From Photobacterium alginatilyticum (GTDB taxonomy: Bacteria; Pseudomonadota; Gammaproteobacteria; Enterobacterales; Vibrionaceae): 64,000 bases of DNA. Where the stretch lies: positions 124,001-188,000 of the forward strand of contig NZ_RSEJ01000007.1 in NCBI RefSeq assembly GCF_009910675.1, given 5' to 3'. Below, one piece after another: positions 50,051-59,612 of the stretch (position 1 is the first letter of the stretch; every line of letters starts with the position of its first letter). The position numbers and the translations under genes were made by a program. Under the pieces are notes generated by a model. It was not told the DNA's origin. It ran no database searches and saw only the letters and a list, made by a program, of their open reading frames with translations.

Positions 50051-53000
50051 CGTTGGCCTCCTTGTTCGAACGATTCGATGAATGTTGCTCTTGCAGTAGC
50101 GACTGTGCCACTTTGGTGACACTCTGGTTCAACGCCACCATCTGCTGCACCATCTGTCCGGCGCGATCATCCGAGTCACCCATCTGCTGGCGGCGGTGGT
50201 AACCATCTTTAATACTCTGCCAGCGTTGTTGCTGCTCGTCGGTCATATCCCCACGAAGTTCCGCCAGCTTAAGCAGGTTCTCTTCTGTTCCGGCGGTTAA
50301 CGTCTGGGCTTCACCCTGATAGTGATCCTGAAGCAGGGTTTGAAGTTCTTCATCGGTCATCACCGGCGAGATCTTTTCACCCAGCTTGTTCATGTTCCGG
50401 TAAGAACCCTGAAGCTTGAACGGTGGTTCTACCCGGTATTCATCCGCCATCGCAGCAGAAGCAATGTACTGCTGATTCACTTTCAGTACAGTTTGCTGCA
50501 CTTTCAGTAGCTTATCGAGAGTGGCAACTATCTCGTTAGCCTCGGTCGACGAGTACGGATGGCTAAGATCACTCAGGGCAATGTTTTCCCCTCTCGCCAT
50601 CTCGATCATGCTGTACAGATCATTCAAATCTCTTGTCGCCAGCGGCGCCAGTATCGAGTTTGAAGTCAGCGAGTTCTCAATAAAGGACAGCTCGAAGGCC
50701 GCTTTCTGATCAGAGAGCATGTCACCCAAGTTGTAGATATCGGCACGGTTAGCCAGCATATCAGGGATTTTGAAGACATCACCCGATTCGGTATACGGGT
50801 TACCGGCCATCACAACCGCAAACTTCTTGCCGCGCATATCGTAGGTTTTGGTTTCGCCTTTCCAGCTACCTTCTACGCGTCGTGTACCGTCACACAGCGA
50901 AATAAACTTCTGCAGGAACTCTGGGTTGGTGTGCTGAATATCATCGAGATACAGCAAAACATTGTTACCCATCTCGAATGCCAAGTTGATCTTCTCGACC
51001 TCACGAGCCGCATTCTGATCCGGCGCATCCTGAGGATCGAGCGAAGTGACCTCATGGCCAATTGAAGGGCCATTGATCTTCATAAATACCAGCCCGAGTT
51101 TATGGGCAACGTACTCGATCAGCGTTGTTTTACCGTAACCCGGTGGCGAGATCAGCAATAGCATCCCCATTAAATCGGTTCGCTTGTTGTCTCCCATTGC
51201 CCCCATCTGTTTTGCCAGGTTGTCGCCAATTAGCGGCAAGTAACTGTCACTGATCAGCTTGTTGCGGACAAATGACGTCAGAGGACGTGGCTTGAACTCG
51301 CCCAGACGAATAGTGTGCTTGGCCTGTTCCAGCAAGGCTGCACGCTGCTTCAGGTAGGCATCATATTGCGGAATGGTGTGGCTATCATGATGCTGACAGC
51401 GCTGAAGGAACTCATCCAAGGTAATCGTCAGTGTGCCTTCTTGCACTCGCTGATGCTCACCCAGCAAGTCAGTGACGTTGAGCTGCAATGAGAAATCGAC
51501 CGGACTTAACATTACACGGCTATTATCGCGAATTGTTGCTAACGCCGCCGCCTCGGTGACAAATGCCTGCCCTTGGTTCTGGTGCTCACTATAGGCAGTT
51601 AACCACTGCAGATGATCGGCAAATTCCGATACATCGGATGATGATTCAGGTAACCAGCCCAAACTCCGGCGAAATGCCAGGTAGACATCACACAGCTCAA
51701 TGGCATCACGGCTTACGTCAACCTGCAGCGAATCTTGCCCCAGCAGACGGGTGGCATAATCGGCACTGCGCTGAAGATAGCACGGCATATATTGCGGCAA
51801 TTCTTTAATCAGTGCCTCTTTGAGGGCATCGAAAGCAGTCACTGATGAAAGGTGCTGTTTCATCAACAAGGCATTACGGGCCTGCTTGCGCCACTGCTCA
51901 ATATCTTCGGCAGTCGTCTCCACCAGCCAGAGCAATGCATTGGCTCTTGAGGCCTGATCAAAACGCAGTAATCCTGCCTGCTCATAGCATGGCAGCACAG
52001 CCTGCAAAATCTTCTCGGCGTCATGGTCATGTACACCTTTGACGTAACCTTCACGGTAACGAGGCGCGGCATAGCTCTGGATAAGCTTGAGCAAGGTGTT
52101 GTCTTTGAGCGCCTTAAGCAGCTCTTCTACCGTCAGGTTTTCTTGCTGTTGCTGTGCTGACTTGAGTACGCTGTAGGCAAGATATTCTGCACGGTAGACA
52201 TTGTCGGTCTCTGAAGCCACATCCAGTTTGGCCATCGACTGTAGATCCAGAAACTCCTGGTTGGTAACCGGTTCATAGTAGTCAGTACCAGAGATATGCA
52301 AGCTCAACGCGCTATCGTGTTCAACCAAACTAAGATCCAGTGCCTGTTGGTTGACGCTAAATCGATGCTTGCCAAGGCGCAGTACTTTCCCGCCCTGCTC
52401 GAAAATGTCCTGGTTATCGCGAAGTGAGCGAAGCGCCTGATCCTGTGCCGCCTTGAGGCGACTATCAATCGTATCGGCTTTAACACTATCACCAAGATCT
52501 CGAATAGACTGGGACAACTGGTGCAGCTTCTGAACCATGTTGTCTGTTGCAAAGAAGCTATTAAGTGCCGCGACATCTTCAAACCGGGCCACCCGCTTTT
52601 CGATGCTTTTGAACGTGACATCCGCCGCCTGATCCAGGTTCTGTACCCGGCGCTGCTGCGCAGTGATCAGCTGTTGCTTGTGGCCTTCCAGTGTTGACTG
52701 AATTTCATCGCGTTTAGCGTAGATTTCAGCCAAAAACTCATCAAAATCAGCAAATCGTGATTCCAGTTTTTCCAGCTGGCCAATCAGTTTCGCCAGCTGC
52801 TCATCGCACTGCTCTGGAGTTTGTGCCTGCTCCATTGCACTGTTGACGGACTGAGCCAACAGCTTGAACTGAGAGCTGAACTCGGCTTTCGCCTCGCCAC
52901 CACGCAGCGCCTGATGTTTTTGCTTGAGGCGGGCCGACGTTGCATTCAGCTTAGCAGTCACTTCCGTTGTCAGGTCGAGGATCCGGGTAGACTGCGTCGG

Positions 53001-54968
53001 ATCGTCGGTTTCGATATCAGCAACCTCTTCCGTTACCAATGCCAGATTATTGCGGACGCGATCGACACGCTCCTGCAATGCTGCCAGCTCAGTGGTTTTC
53101 TCGGAAGTTAACAGCTGATCATCAATTGAAGCGATATCTTGCTTATACGGAAGGTAGGCTTTTTCATCTTGTAGCAGATCCAGCAATACCTTGTTGAGAT
53201 CCTGCCTGTGATGATCAAGCTGCTCCTGTAGCTCAACCACCTGATCTTCTGGCATATAACGGTGTTCCCGCAGTGCCATCACATTGCCCACTTCCGCCTT
53301 AAGCTGAGCGAGCAAGTCCAGCAGAGTATTGGCTTCATCGCGGGGCGCCAGTTTCAGGCTACCCACCAGCTCAGTCACTATTTCCTGCTGCCGGGCCATT
53401 GCGGTTTCAGCATGCTGCTGGAGCTGGCGGACTTTAGCAAACTCATCAATGATCAGATCAGCCGTCGCCATTAGCTGACTGACAGCATCCCCCAGCCCAA
53501 TGGCCGTGGCATTGCTTAGCCAGTCATAGGTATCCAGAGTTGTCTGACAGGTTTTAAGCAGCGCTTCATAGGCTGTTTGGCTTACTTCTTCGCTTTGCGC
53601 CAGCTGACAGATAGACAGCAGCGACGAAAGCGCCCGGACTAACTCGGCGTTACCCAGGTTGACCAGGAACGGGTCTGCCCCTTCCCTGTTTGTCTGAGTG
53701 TAGTTTTCAATGTCGGTGAACGGCGTCTGCCAGATCCGCAGCGGGTGGATAGTCGAAGCCTCGGCATTCTCGGATACCCGGAACATCAGCATGCGACCAT
53801 CGGGATACACACTATAACCATGGCTGTGCATCGGCGCGGAAAATGCCTTCTCAATCAGGTTATAGGTGTAGATAACGTAGGAGCCTTTCTCGACATCAAA
53901 GAAGAAATAGAGAATATCTTCGCCATTCGGCGAGGTGACCTGCTTGAAGAAATGCAGTTCTTGCCATGATTCCTCGAAGCTCTTGCTCTCACCGTTAGCC
54001 AGTACATAACCGTGAGAATATAAAATACCGTGATTTTCCGGCAGAGCCTTGGCACTGACACCGATGGCATCCGCCCTGACAACTTGCAGGTTCAGCGAGT
54101 TATAAATGAAATAGCGATACTCTTTTTCCCGATTCGGCAGCATTTTCAGCAAGATCAAATCGCCGAGTTCAGCATAGGCGATTTCGGCATCGGCGATGGT
54201 CTGATAGGCATCATCAACCGGTTCGTCGTAGATCCCCTGTCCTTCTTCGGTATTATTTTCGACCTTGATGGTCAGGTCGCCGCCAACACATTCGACAAAC
54301 AGGCGATCTTTAATCGACACATGCGGGTGTTCGCCGCTGATGTGATCGTCGCGGGTTGTCATCACCCATTCAAAGTCATGCTGCTGGGCTGAAGCGAGTG
54401 CTCGCTGACCCTGAGCATCGAGATATCGCACCGAGTCCTTGCCGATTTCAAACCGGAACACTTTACGATCTTCCGCCCGCATCCCGATTTGGAACGCCAG
54501 ATACAGAATATTTTCCTGACGGGAGATTTGCGACAGGCGAGCATCTTTGTAGTAGGTAAAGAGCTCGGTAAATTCGTGGCTGAACTGGGGATCGCTGAGG
54601 AATGAATCTTCCAACCCTACCGGGTCCATTCGGAATGTGCCGTCATTTTCAGACAGGGTATACAGGCCGAAGACATCATTCAGTGCAGGCGCTGTTTTGA
54701 GCCCCATGAATACCTGATAGCCGAACAGCAACTGGCCGTTTACCTGGGCCATATCGACCGGAATACTTCGGCTATCGGTCTGAACATTGGCTTTGCCGGT
54801 TAGCGAGAACTCACTGCCGCCAAAAGTTTCCTGACGCTTTTGGTTAAATGTCTGCGCCAGAGATTTTAATGCATCACCTTGTTGGGAGAGCCGGGATTTA
54901 AGAACCTCATAGGCCCCAGCCTCGCCAACTGCTTTATCAATTGCACTATCAGTCGTTGTTTCTGTCAC
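50037..54968 (-). CDS. Giant AAA ATPase, DUF3686 'DNA repair ATPase' type
   Basis: The 1643-residue protein has a long beta-rich N-terminal region (about 30-470, the DUF3686-like part), a helical and coiled-coil middle (about 480-870), a further helical stretch, and a C-terminal AAA ATPase. Walker A is SPPGYGKT with Lys1280, and Walker B is LLYLDDIQ. Annotators name such proteins 'DNA repair ATPase', but evidence for a role in repair is thin. I choose GTG 54968, with AAGGA 9 bases upstream; other frames would start in the tandem repeat upstream. The AAA region suggests a ring remodeller. The operon context points to membrane-associated stress handling. Its size is normal for the family. Confidence 0.8.
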   Translation of the reverse strand: MTETTTDSAIDKAVGEAGAYEVLKSRLSQQGDALKSLAQTFNQKRQETFGGSEFSLTGKANVQTDSRSIPVDMAQVNGQLLFGYQVFMGLKTAPALNDVFGLYTLSENDGTFRMDPVGLEDSFLSDPQFSHEFTELFTYYKDARLSQISRQENILYLAFQIGMRAEDRKVFRFEIGKDSVRYLDAQGQRALASAQQHDFEWVMTTRDDHISGEHPHVSIKDRLFVECVGGDLTIKVENNTEEGQGIYDEPVDDAYQTIADAEIAYAELGDLILLKMLPNREKEYRYFIYNSLNLQVVRADAIGVSAKALPENHGILYSHGYVLANGESKSFEESWQELHFFKQVTSPNGEDILYFFFDVEKGSYVIYTYNLIEKAFSAPMHSHGYSVYPDGRMLMFRVSENAEASTIHPLRIWQTPFTDIENYTQTNREGADPFLVNLGNAELVRALSSLLSICQLAQSEEVSQTAYEALLKTCQTTLDTYDWLSNATAIGLGDAVSQLMATADLIIDEFAKVRQLQQHAETAMARQQEIVTELVGSLKLAPRDEANTLLDLLAQLKAEVGNVMALREHRYMPEDQVVELQEQLDHHRQDLNKVLLDLLQDEKAYLPYKQDIASIDDQLLTSEKTTELAALQERVDRVRNNLALVTEEVADIETDDPTQSTRILDLTTEVTAKLNATSARLKQKHQALRGGEAKAEFSSQFKLLAQSVNSAMEQAQTPEQCDEQLAKLIGQLEKLESRFADFDEFLAEIYAKRDEIQSTLEGHKQQLITAQQRRVQNLDQAADVTFKSIEKRVARFEDVAALNSFFATDNMVQKLHQLSQSIRDLGDSVKADTIDSRLKAAQDQALRSLRDNQDIFEQGGKVLRLGKHRFSVNQQALDLSLVEHDSALSLHISGTDYYEPVTNQEFLDLQSMAKLDVASETDNVYRAEYLAYSVLKSAQQQQENLTVEELLKALKDNTLLKLIQSYAAPRYREGYVKGVHDHDAEKILQAVLPCYEQAGLLRFDQASRANALLWLVETTAEDIEQWRKQARNALLMKQHLSSVTAFDALKEALIKELPQYMPCYLQRSADYATRLLGQDSLQVDVSRDAIELCDVYLAFRRSLGWLPESSSDVSEFADHLQWLTAYSEHQNQGQAFVTEAAALATIRDNSRVMLSPVDFSLQLNVTDLLGEHQRVQEGTLTITLDEFLQRCQHHDSHTIPQYDAYLKQRAALLEQAKHTIRLGEFKPRPLTSFVRNKLISDSYLPLIGDNLAKQMGAMGDNKRTDLMGMLLLISPPGYGKTTLIEYVAHKLGLVFMKINGPSIGHEVTSLDPQDAPDQNAAREVEKINLAFEMGNNVLLYLDDIQHTNPEFLQKFISLCDGTRRVEGSWKGETKTYDMRGKKFAVVMAGNPYTESGDVFKIPDMLANRADIYNLGDMLSDQKAAFELSFIENSLTSNSILAPLATRDLNDLYSMIEMARGENIALSDLSHPYSSTEANEIVATLDKLLKVQQTVLKVNQQYIASAAMADEYRVEPPFKLQGSYRNMNKLGEKISPVMTDEELQTLLQDHYQGEAQTLTAGTEENLLKLAELRGDMTDEQQQRWQSIKDGYHRRQQMGDSDDRAGQMVQQMVALNQSVTKVAQSLLQEQHSSNRSNKEANGDEV

Positions 54969-54983
54969 TTTACTCAATCCTTG

Positions 54984-55042
54984 AACCCCCTCAGGCCTCA
55001 AGCCTCAAGCCTCAAGCCTCAAGCCTCAAGTCCTAGGGGGTT
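54984..55042. repeat. Five tandem heptamers inside an inverted repeat
   Basis: Between the flotillin and ATPase genes lie five perfect copies of GCCTCAA (54995-55029). They are flanked by AACCCCCT (54984-54991) and AGGGGGTT (55035-55042), an 8-bp inverted repeat that would bring the array into the loop of a hairpin in the transcript. The unit is 7 bp, not a multiple of three. Copy number could vary by slippage. Confidence 0.85.
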
Positions 55043-55051
55043 GCCTGTCAG

Positions 55052-57145
55052 TTAACTATCAAGCGAGCTATCTGTTTTAGCTGATAACTTTTCTTTCAGG
55101 GTCGATAGCAAGTCAGCCGGGCTGTTGGCCGAATTCAGCAGATTCGCAATGGCGATATTGCTGATATCGTTAGATTTGAGTTCAGTGTTTTCAAGAATAT
55201 CTTTCAGATCCTGCGGCAGGCTGCGATTACCGTTCATGTACTCGCTGACTAGCGGCGACAAGACCTCAGACTCGCTGAAGCGATTATCCAGTGCAGCCGA
55301 ATCGATCACCGTACGGCGAATCTGCTCCATACCTTCACCGCCGAACAGCTTAATATCCGCTGCTGCCAATGCCTGAGCCAGCGCTTTCGCACTTTCAGAC
55401 GACACTTCCTGCTGGGCAGTAATGCGGGCAATTTCCAGATCTTTCTGCTGCTGAAGCTGCATCACCCACTTGTCGTGCTCACGCGTCTGGTCGTCATATT
55501 GACGAGCCGCCTCGAAGCGCGCGGTCTGGGCTTCGGCTTCTGCCAAACCTTTCGCACGCAGTGCTTCTGCTTCCGCCTCACCGGCAGATTGCAGTGCAAA
55601 GGCTTCGGCTTCACCTGTTTCCTTAATCGCTATAGCGCGTTCACGTTCAACTTCAACCTCAGCCATACCTGTGGCACTGATCTGCTCTTTCTCAGCCTGC
55701 GCCATACGCTCTTTCGCAGCCGCTTCACGATCCTGCTTAACAAATTCCGCTTCTGCCTGCTTGGTCTGTACGGCATACTCGGCTTCGGCAATGCGTGTCT
55801 TCACAGCCAGCTCATTTTCGGCATCACGGGTACGGATCTTAATTTCCGCTTCGTTTTCAATTAATAACTTGTCGGCTTGTTCTTTGGCTGCTTCTTTCTC
55901 GGCTTTCGCCGCCACCAGCAATTCAAGCTGCTTGGCTTCCGCTTCTGCCTCGGCTTCAACCATACGGACTTTCTTCTGACGATTAACCTGCTCGGTTGCA
56001 CGCAAGTTCTCGGTCTCTTCTTCCTCACGGGCAATCTTACGCTCGATTTCAACACGCTGGGAACGGGTTTCCGCGACCGACTTCAAGGCTTCTTCGACGG
56101 TTGTTTCTTTGTCCATCTCTTTCTGCGCCACTTCGGTTGCAGTACGAACTTTTTCCGTTTCCACTGCGCGGCTCAACTCTTCTTGCTGAATGGCTACCTG
56201 ACGCTGGTTGGCAATACGAGTCATCTCGACTTCCATCTCGACCGACTCTCTCCTCTTCGAGACTTCTTCTTCGGTCTCTAGCTGAGCCAGGCGAGTAATA
56301 CGCTCGTACTCCTGACGCTTTTCTTCCGCCAGTGCCTGCTCTTGTGCCTTGATAATATCGACCTCACGCTGGGTGCGGGCAATACTTTCTTTTTCCTGCT
56401 TGTCGAGTTGCAGACGGTTAGCTTCTGCTTCGACATTTTTCTTCTTGATCGAGGTTTGCTCATCCTGACGGATCGCATTGGTTTCAGTGTTTTTCACCGA
56501 AGTAATCGAGGAGATCTTGCGGATCCCTTCAACATCCAAAATGTTGTTAGGATCGTGTGCTTCCAGCGCAGTTTGATCGACCTTGTCGATAACCACATCG
56601 TAAATCTTGAAGCCATCCATCTCGCTGCCGATCACCGTTACTACGGCATCACGGAACGCACGGCGGTTCGTCAGCAGTTCTTCGAATCCAAATTGCTTAA
56701 CAGCTGTCTTCAATGCTTCGGAGAATTTCGGCTGGAAGTGTTCTTTCAGGCGCTCCGGGTTTGATGCACCGATGGTGGTAAATAGCTTGGCGACACGAAT
56801 AATGTCATCTTCTTCGTGGTTAACACCAATATAGAAATCGACTTTTAAGTCAGCACGAATGTTGTCTTTACAATGCAGGCCTTCGTATTCTTCACCTTCC
56901 TGATCTTTGCGACCGCTGCGGACCACCGAAATCTTCTTACGGGTGATGTCCATATATTCCGCACGGTTAACGACCGGCCAGACGAACGTACCAGTCAGAG
57001 AGGCACGGGTACGATCAACGCCGTTGATGATCAGAGCTTCACCTTCGTTACGAACTTTACGATAGCGTGAGGTCAGGAATAGCAAGATCACCAATACAAT
57101 TCCAATACCAGCAAGAATAAACATCATGCTTGGAGACAAAACCAT
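55052..57145 (-). CDS. yqiK: YqiK-like flotillin
   Basis: Flotillins scaffold membrane microdomains. The 697-residue protein has one N-terminal membrane anchor (about 5-27, FILAGIGIVLVILLFL), a band-7/SPFH domain (about 30-230) and a very long coiled coil rich in Glu, Ala and Lys (about 230-560), with a short C-terminal tail. Size and order match E. coli YqiK. It is preceded by a YqiJ-like OB-fold membrane protein, as in E. coli. What is unusual is that the operon continues into an AAA ATPase, a PLD protein and TelA. The coiled coil makes the opposite strand open in places, but those frames are not genes. Confidence 0.9.
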   Translation of the reverse strand: MVLSPSMMFILAGIGIVLVILLFLTSRYRKVRNEGEALIINGVDRTRASLTGTFVWPVVNRAEYMDITRKKISVVRSGRKDQEGEEYEGLHCKDNIRADLKVDFYIGVNHEEDDIIRVAKLFTTIGASNPERLKEHFQPKFSEALKTAVKQFGFEELLTNRRAFRDAVVTVIGSEMDGFKIYDVVIDKVDQTALEAHDPNNILDVEGIRKISSITSVKNTETNAIRQDEQTSIKKKNVEAEANRLQLDKQEKESIARTQREVDIIKAQEQALAEEKRQEYERITRLAQLETEEEVSKRRESVEMEVEMTRIANQRQVAIQQEELSRAVETEKVRTATEVAQKEMDKETTVEEALKSVAETRSQRVEIERKIAREEEETENLRATEQVNRQKKVRMVEAEAEAEAKQLELLVAAKAEKEAAKEQADKLLIENEAEIKIRTRDAENELAVKTRIAEAEYAVQTKQAEAEFVKQDREAAAKERMAQAEKEQISATGMAEVEVERERAIAIKETGEAEAFALQSAGEAEAEALRAKGLAEAEAQTARFEAARQYDDQTREHDKWVMQLQQQKDLEIARITAQQEVSSESAKALAQALAAADIKLFGGEGMEQIRRTVIDSAALDNRFSESEVLSPLVSEYMNGNRSLPQDLKDILENTELKSNDISNIAIANLLNSANSPADLLSTLKEKLSAKTDSSLDS

Positions 57146-57246
57146 CGGACAACTCCTTTGTAAACTTAATAAATAATATAAGCCGCTAGCCTGTTATTCA
57201 GGCTAACGGTGTAATGGGTAGGCTAGAAGCAAATAAAGGCAAGAAA

Positions 57247-57855
57247 CTAAATCTTGGCGACCAGATATTTTTCCAGGCTCGGGTGTTTCGAGATGATGAC
57301 GACTTCATCGCCGTAGTGAATATCACCCTCTCCCTCAATATAGGCATCTAACTGAATTTCATTTCCATCCTGGCGGATCACAACCTCACCATGCTCTGCA
57401 GAGATCTGGTTGCTGCGGACACTGGCTCTCATCCCTTCATAGTTAATTTTGGCGAATGCATTTTTGGCATTGAACACCGGCCCTAGAGGCTTAAGAGCAA
57501 ACGCAGAGATATGAAGAGAAAGGTAATAGATAACAAAAAGTGCCGGCACAGTCACTGCGTAGAAAACAGCGCCAGAAAGCAGGCCAAACAGATATTGATT
57601 GAGGTAATACGTCAGCACCACCGCGAAGAAGCTACTGACTGTCAGTGCCACAGGTAGCGGAACCTGAGAAACAATCGGCGGCAGCATTAACTTGGCTGAC
57701 CAGCCCGAATCCAAATCCACGCCATCTGCATCGCCGAGGCTGCCGTCAGACAAATCAAAGATCAGGTCGATGAGCATCAATCCGAAAAAGAGGCAGAAAG
57801 GAACAGAGAAGACAACTACGGGGTAGGACAACAGGGCATTAATGAACGCAGACAT
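57247..57855 (-). CDS. yqiJ: YqiJ-like OB-fold (NfeD-related) membrane protein
   Basis: The 202-residue protein has about three or four membrane segments (about 9-30, 65-85, 90-125) and a C-terminal soluble domain of about 60 residues. That domain (GMRASVRSNQISAEHGEVVI onwards) resembles the OB fold of NfeD proteins, which pair with SPFH proteins. I choose the ATG at 57855 because GAGG lies upstream; an in-frame ATG at 57915 would add 20 residues. It is the first gene of the operon with yqiK. The exact function of the pair is not established. Confidence 0.82.
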   Translation of the reverse strand: MSAFINALLSYPVVVFSVPFCLFFGLMLIDLIFDLSDGSLGDADGVDLDSGWSAKLMLPPIVSQVPLPVALTVSSFFAVVLTYYLNQYLFGLLSGAVFYAVTVPALFVIYYLSLHISAFALKPLGPVFNAKNAFAKINYEGMRASVRSNQISAEHGEVVIRQDGNEIQLDAYIEGEGDIHYGDEVVIISKHPSLEKYLVAKI

Positions 57856-58220
57856 TAATAGACAAACCTCAACAGATACAGCCCAACTATCAAGACATAA
57901 TATGCAACTCTCCATTCCCCAACAAGATGATTATGGCTGTGACAGGCATTTTTGCGGTTTAGCTCACAGCTCGCAAAGTTAAGTAAAAACAATAACTACC
58001 AATCGAAAAGTGATGAATATTTCACCACTCATTCTATAACGTTGACCATCTCCTACAGCCAAAGACTAAAACGCATAAAATTCACCCAGTCACAATAAGT
58101 ACAAAAAACCACCAAACGATCACACTGCGGAAATATCGACCAATTTATTGACTCCAATTATTCTATTCATCTGAATTTGGAGGTAGAATCCAGCCCTTCT
58201 TTCTGAACAGCACTTTGATA
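57856..58220. promoter_or_regulatory. Divergent promoter region for the flotillin operon and the LysE gene
   Basis: These 365 AT-rich bases must hold the promoters of yqiJ (minus) and the LysE-family gene (plus). I see no convincing -35/-10 pairs, named operator or gene. The upstream extension of yqiJ to 57915 overlaps the left edge. Confidence 0.4.
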
Positions 58221-58859
58221 ATGATAGATTTCACCGTATTGCCGGTATACCTGACGGCAGTAGTCGCCCTATTACTTATGCCCGGACCGGATATGTTACT
58301 GATCGCCAGCTCTAGCCTGAGCTATGGCAAAAAAGTCGGCGTATTTGCAAGCCTCGGCAATGCCACCTCTGGTGTCGTTCTTACCGTTCTTGCCGCAATG
58401 GGCGTCTCGGCACTGATCGCCATGAACCCTATTGCCCTTCAGGCTCTTCGCCTGCTAGGTGGTGCCTACCTGCTTAAAATGGGCTGGGACTGCATGCGTA
58501 CCAACCCGGCAGATGCCCCGGATGTCGAACATACTTCAGGCCTGGCGAAAACCCTTTACCGCCGTGCCGTGATCAGCAACCTGCTAAACCCAAAAGCTCT
58601 GATCTTCTTTGTCCTTTTCCTACCACAGTTTGTCTCGGGCCAGGTTTCGGCTTCCTCGGGCGAACAGATGCTGGTACTTGGACTGCTACTGAACGTGCTC
58701 GGTCTGCTGTTTAACCTGTTCCTGGTCACTATGGTCGGCAGCCTGGGACAGCCTTTGCTGAAAAACGAAAAATTCAGAACCAACCAGCACAAATTTATGG
58801 GGCTGGTGTTCTTTGTTCTGGCTATCTGGCTATTGGCGTCACAGTTACCGACAGCCTAA
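58221..58859 (+). CDS. LysE/RhtB-family amino-acid exporter
   Basis: This 212-residue inner-membrane protein has about six hydrophobic segments and the family motif LMPGPDMLLIASSSLSYGKK near the N-terminus. LysE and RhtB proteins export amino acids or homoserine lactones. The substrate is not readable from sequence. I start at ATG 58221; an in-frame TTG at 58215 adds only two residues. The gene is monocistronic and ends at a bidirectional terminator. Confidence 0.88.
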   Translation: MIDFTVLPVYLTAVVALLLMPGPDMLLIASSSLSYGKKVGVFASLGNATSGVVLTVLAAMGVSALIAMNPIALQALRLLGGAYLLKMGWDCMRTNPADAPDVEHTSGLAKTLYRRAVISNLLNPKALIFFVLFLPQFVSGQVSASSGEQMLVLGLLLNVLGLLFNLFLVTMVGSLGQPLLKNEKFRTNQHKFMGLVFFVLAIWLLASQLPTA

Positions 58860-58885
58860 CCAGAACCTGCTCTGACCTATATACA

Positions 58886-58924
58886 AAACACCTCGGCCAG
58901 ATATCTGGTCGAGGTGTTTTTTTA
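58886..58924. terminator. Bidirectional terminator between LysE and the tre operon
   Basis: AAACACCTCGGCCAG-ATAT-CTGGTCGAGGTGTTT pairs over 15 bp with one mismatch and is followed by a T-run on the plus strand and an A/T-rich run on the minus strand. It ends both converging transcripts. Confidence 0.9.
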
Positions 58925-58953
58925 TCTATCTTTAGATATAAACAAGCACTGAG

Positions 58954-59580
58954 CTACATCTTGGGTGCCGTCCAACTGCATAGTCCCAACTGAACCTCAT
59001 CAAAGCGAGCTACAAAACTCGAATCGAGCGGGCTGCATGCGTAATAACCGACGCTAACAGGCAACGAGGCGGGTGGCGGGGGATCCACCTGCCCCATTTC
59101 CTGAGTCGTTTCCCCCAGCAAATGAAGATGAAACACCCGCATCTGACTGTAGTGCTCGCCGTCAAACGAGGATTCAATCAGAAAGTCCGGTCCCCGACGG
59201 CTGAGCCTGAACCAGACTTCAGTGGTCGAGGCAATATCCGTTCCCGACCAGTCTGAATATCCAAAGTTGGTCACAACACTACTGAGCCTCGCCAGATGCG
59301 GATTTTCATGCTCGATCGATGCCTTAAACCAATTGTCCTTATTGAGGTAGATAACGAGCCCGGCCTGATCCTGCCGGGCTTTATAGTCAAAACGAACCCT
59401 TACTGACAGGGTGAAGTTTTCGTCAATGCTGGCCAGCAGCGCCGGGGCATTTTCGTTCTGAAAACCATAATAACTACGTTGCCAGAAGTCCGTTTCTGGC
59501 TCGGTGACGATTGTTAACTCGCCACCGTCCACCAAAAATTGTTTTGGCTGGTTAAGCCAAGTCATTGCTTCAGCATTCAT
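58954..59580 (-). CDS. DUF1349 concanavalin-like protein in the tre operon
   Basis: The 208-residue protein has no signal peptide and is beta-rich, matching the DUF1349 family (concanavalin-like jelly-roll). Features include the SYYGFQN segment near 37 and QAGLVIYLNKDNWFKASIEH near 93. Yeast and bacterial relatives are poorly characterised. It lies 32 bases after treC on the same strand and before a shared terminator, so it is likely the last gene of the trehalose operon. It may bind or trim a carbohydrate, but this is inference from fold and context. Confidence 0.8.
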   Translation of the reverse strand: MNAEAMTWLNQPKQFLVDGGELTIVTEPETDFWQRSYYGFQNENAPALLASIDENFTLSVRVRFDYKARQDQAGLVIYLNKDNWFKASIEHENPHLARLSSVVTNFGYSDWSGTDIASTTEVWFRLSRRGPDFLIESSFDGEHYSQMRVFHLHLLGETTQEMGQVDPPPPASLPVSVGYYACSPLDSSFVARFDEVQLGLCSWTAPKM

Positions 59581-59612
59581 TACCTAATCCCTGTCAACAA
59601 TGCTCGTTGTTA

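Noticed and set aside
54995..55029. Heptamer array considered as a CRISPR or origin-type iteron
   Set aside because: Units are contiguous with no spacers, only 7 bp, and no cas or replication gene is near.
55475..56281. Several overlapping plus-strand frames opposite yqiK, rich in Phe and Leu
   Set aside because: They are the complement of the Glu/Ala/Lys-rich flotillin coiled coil, which avoids stop codons on the other strand.
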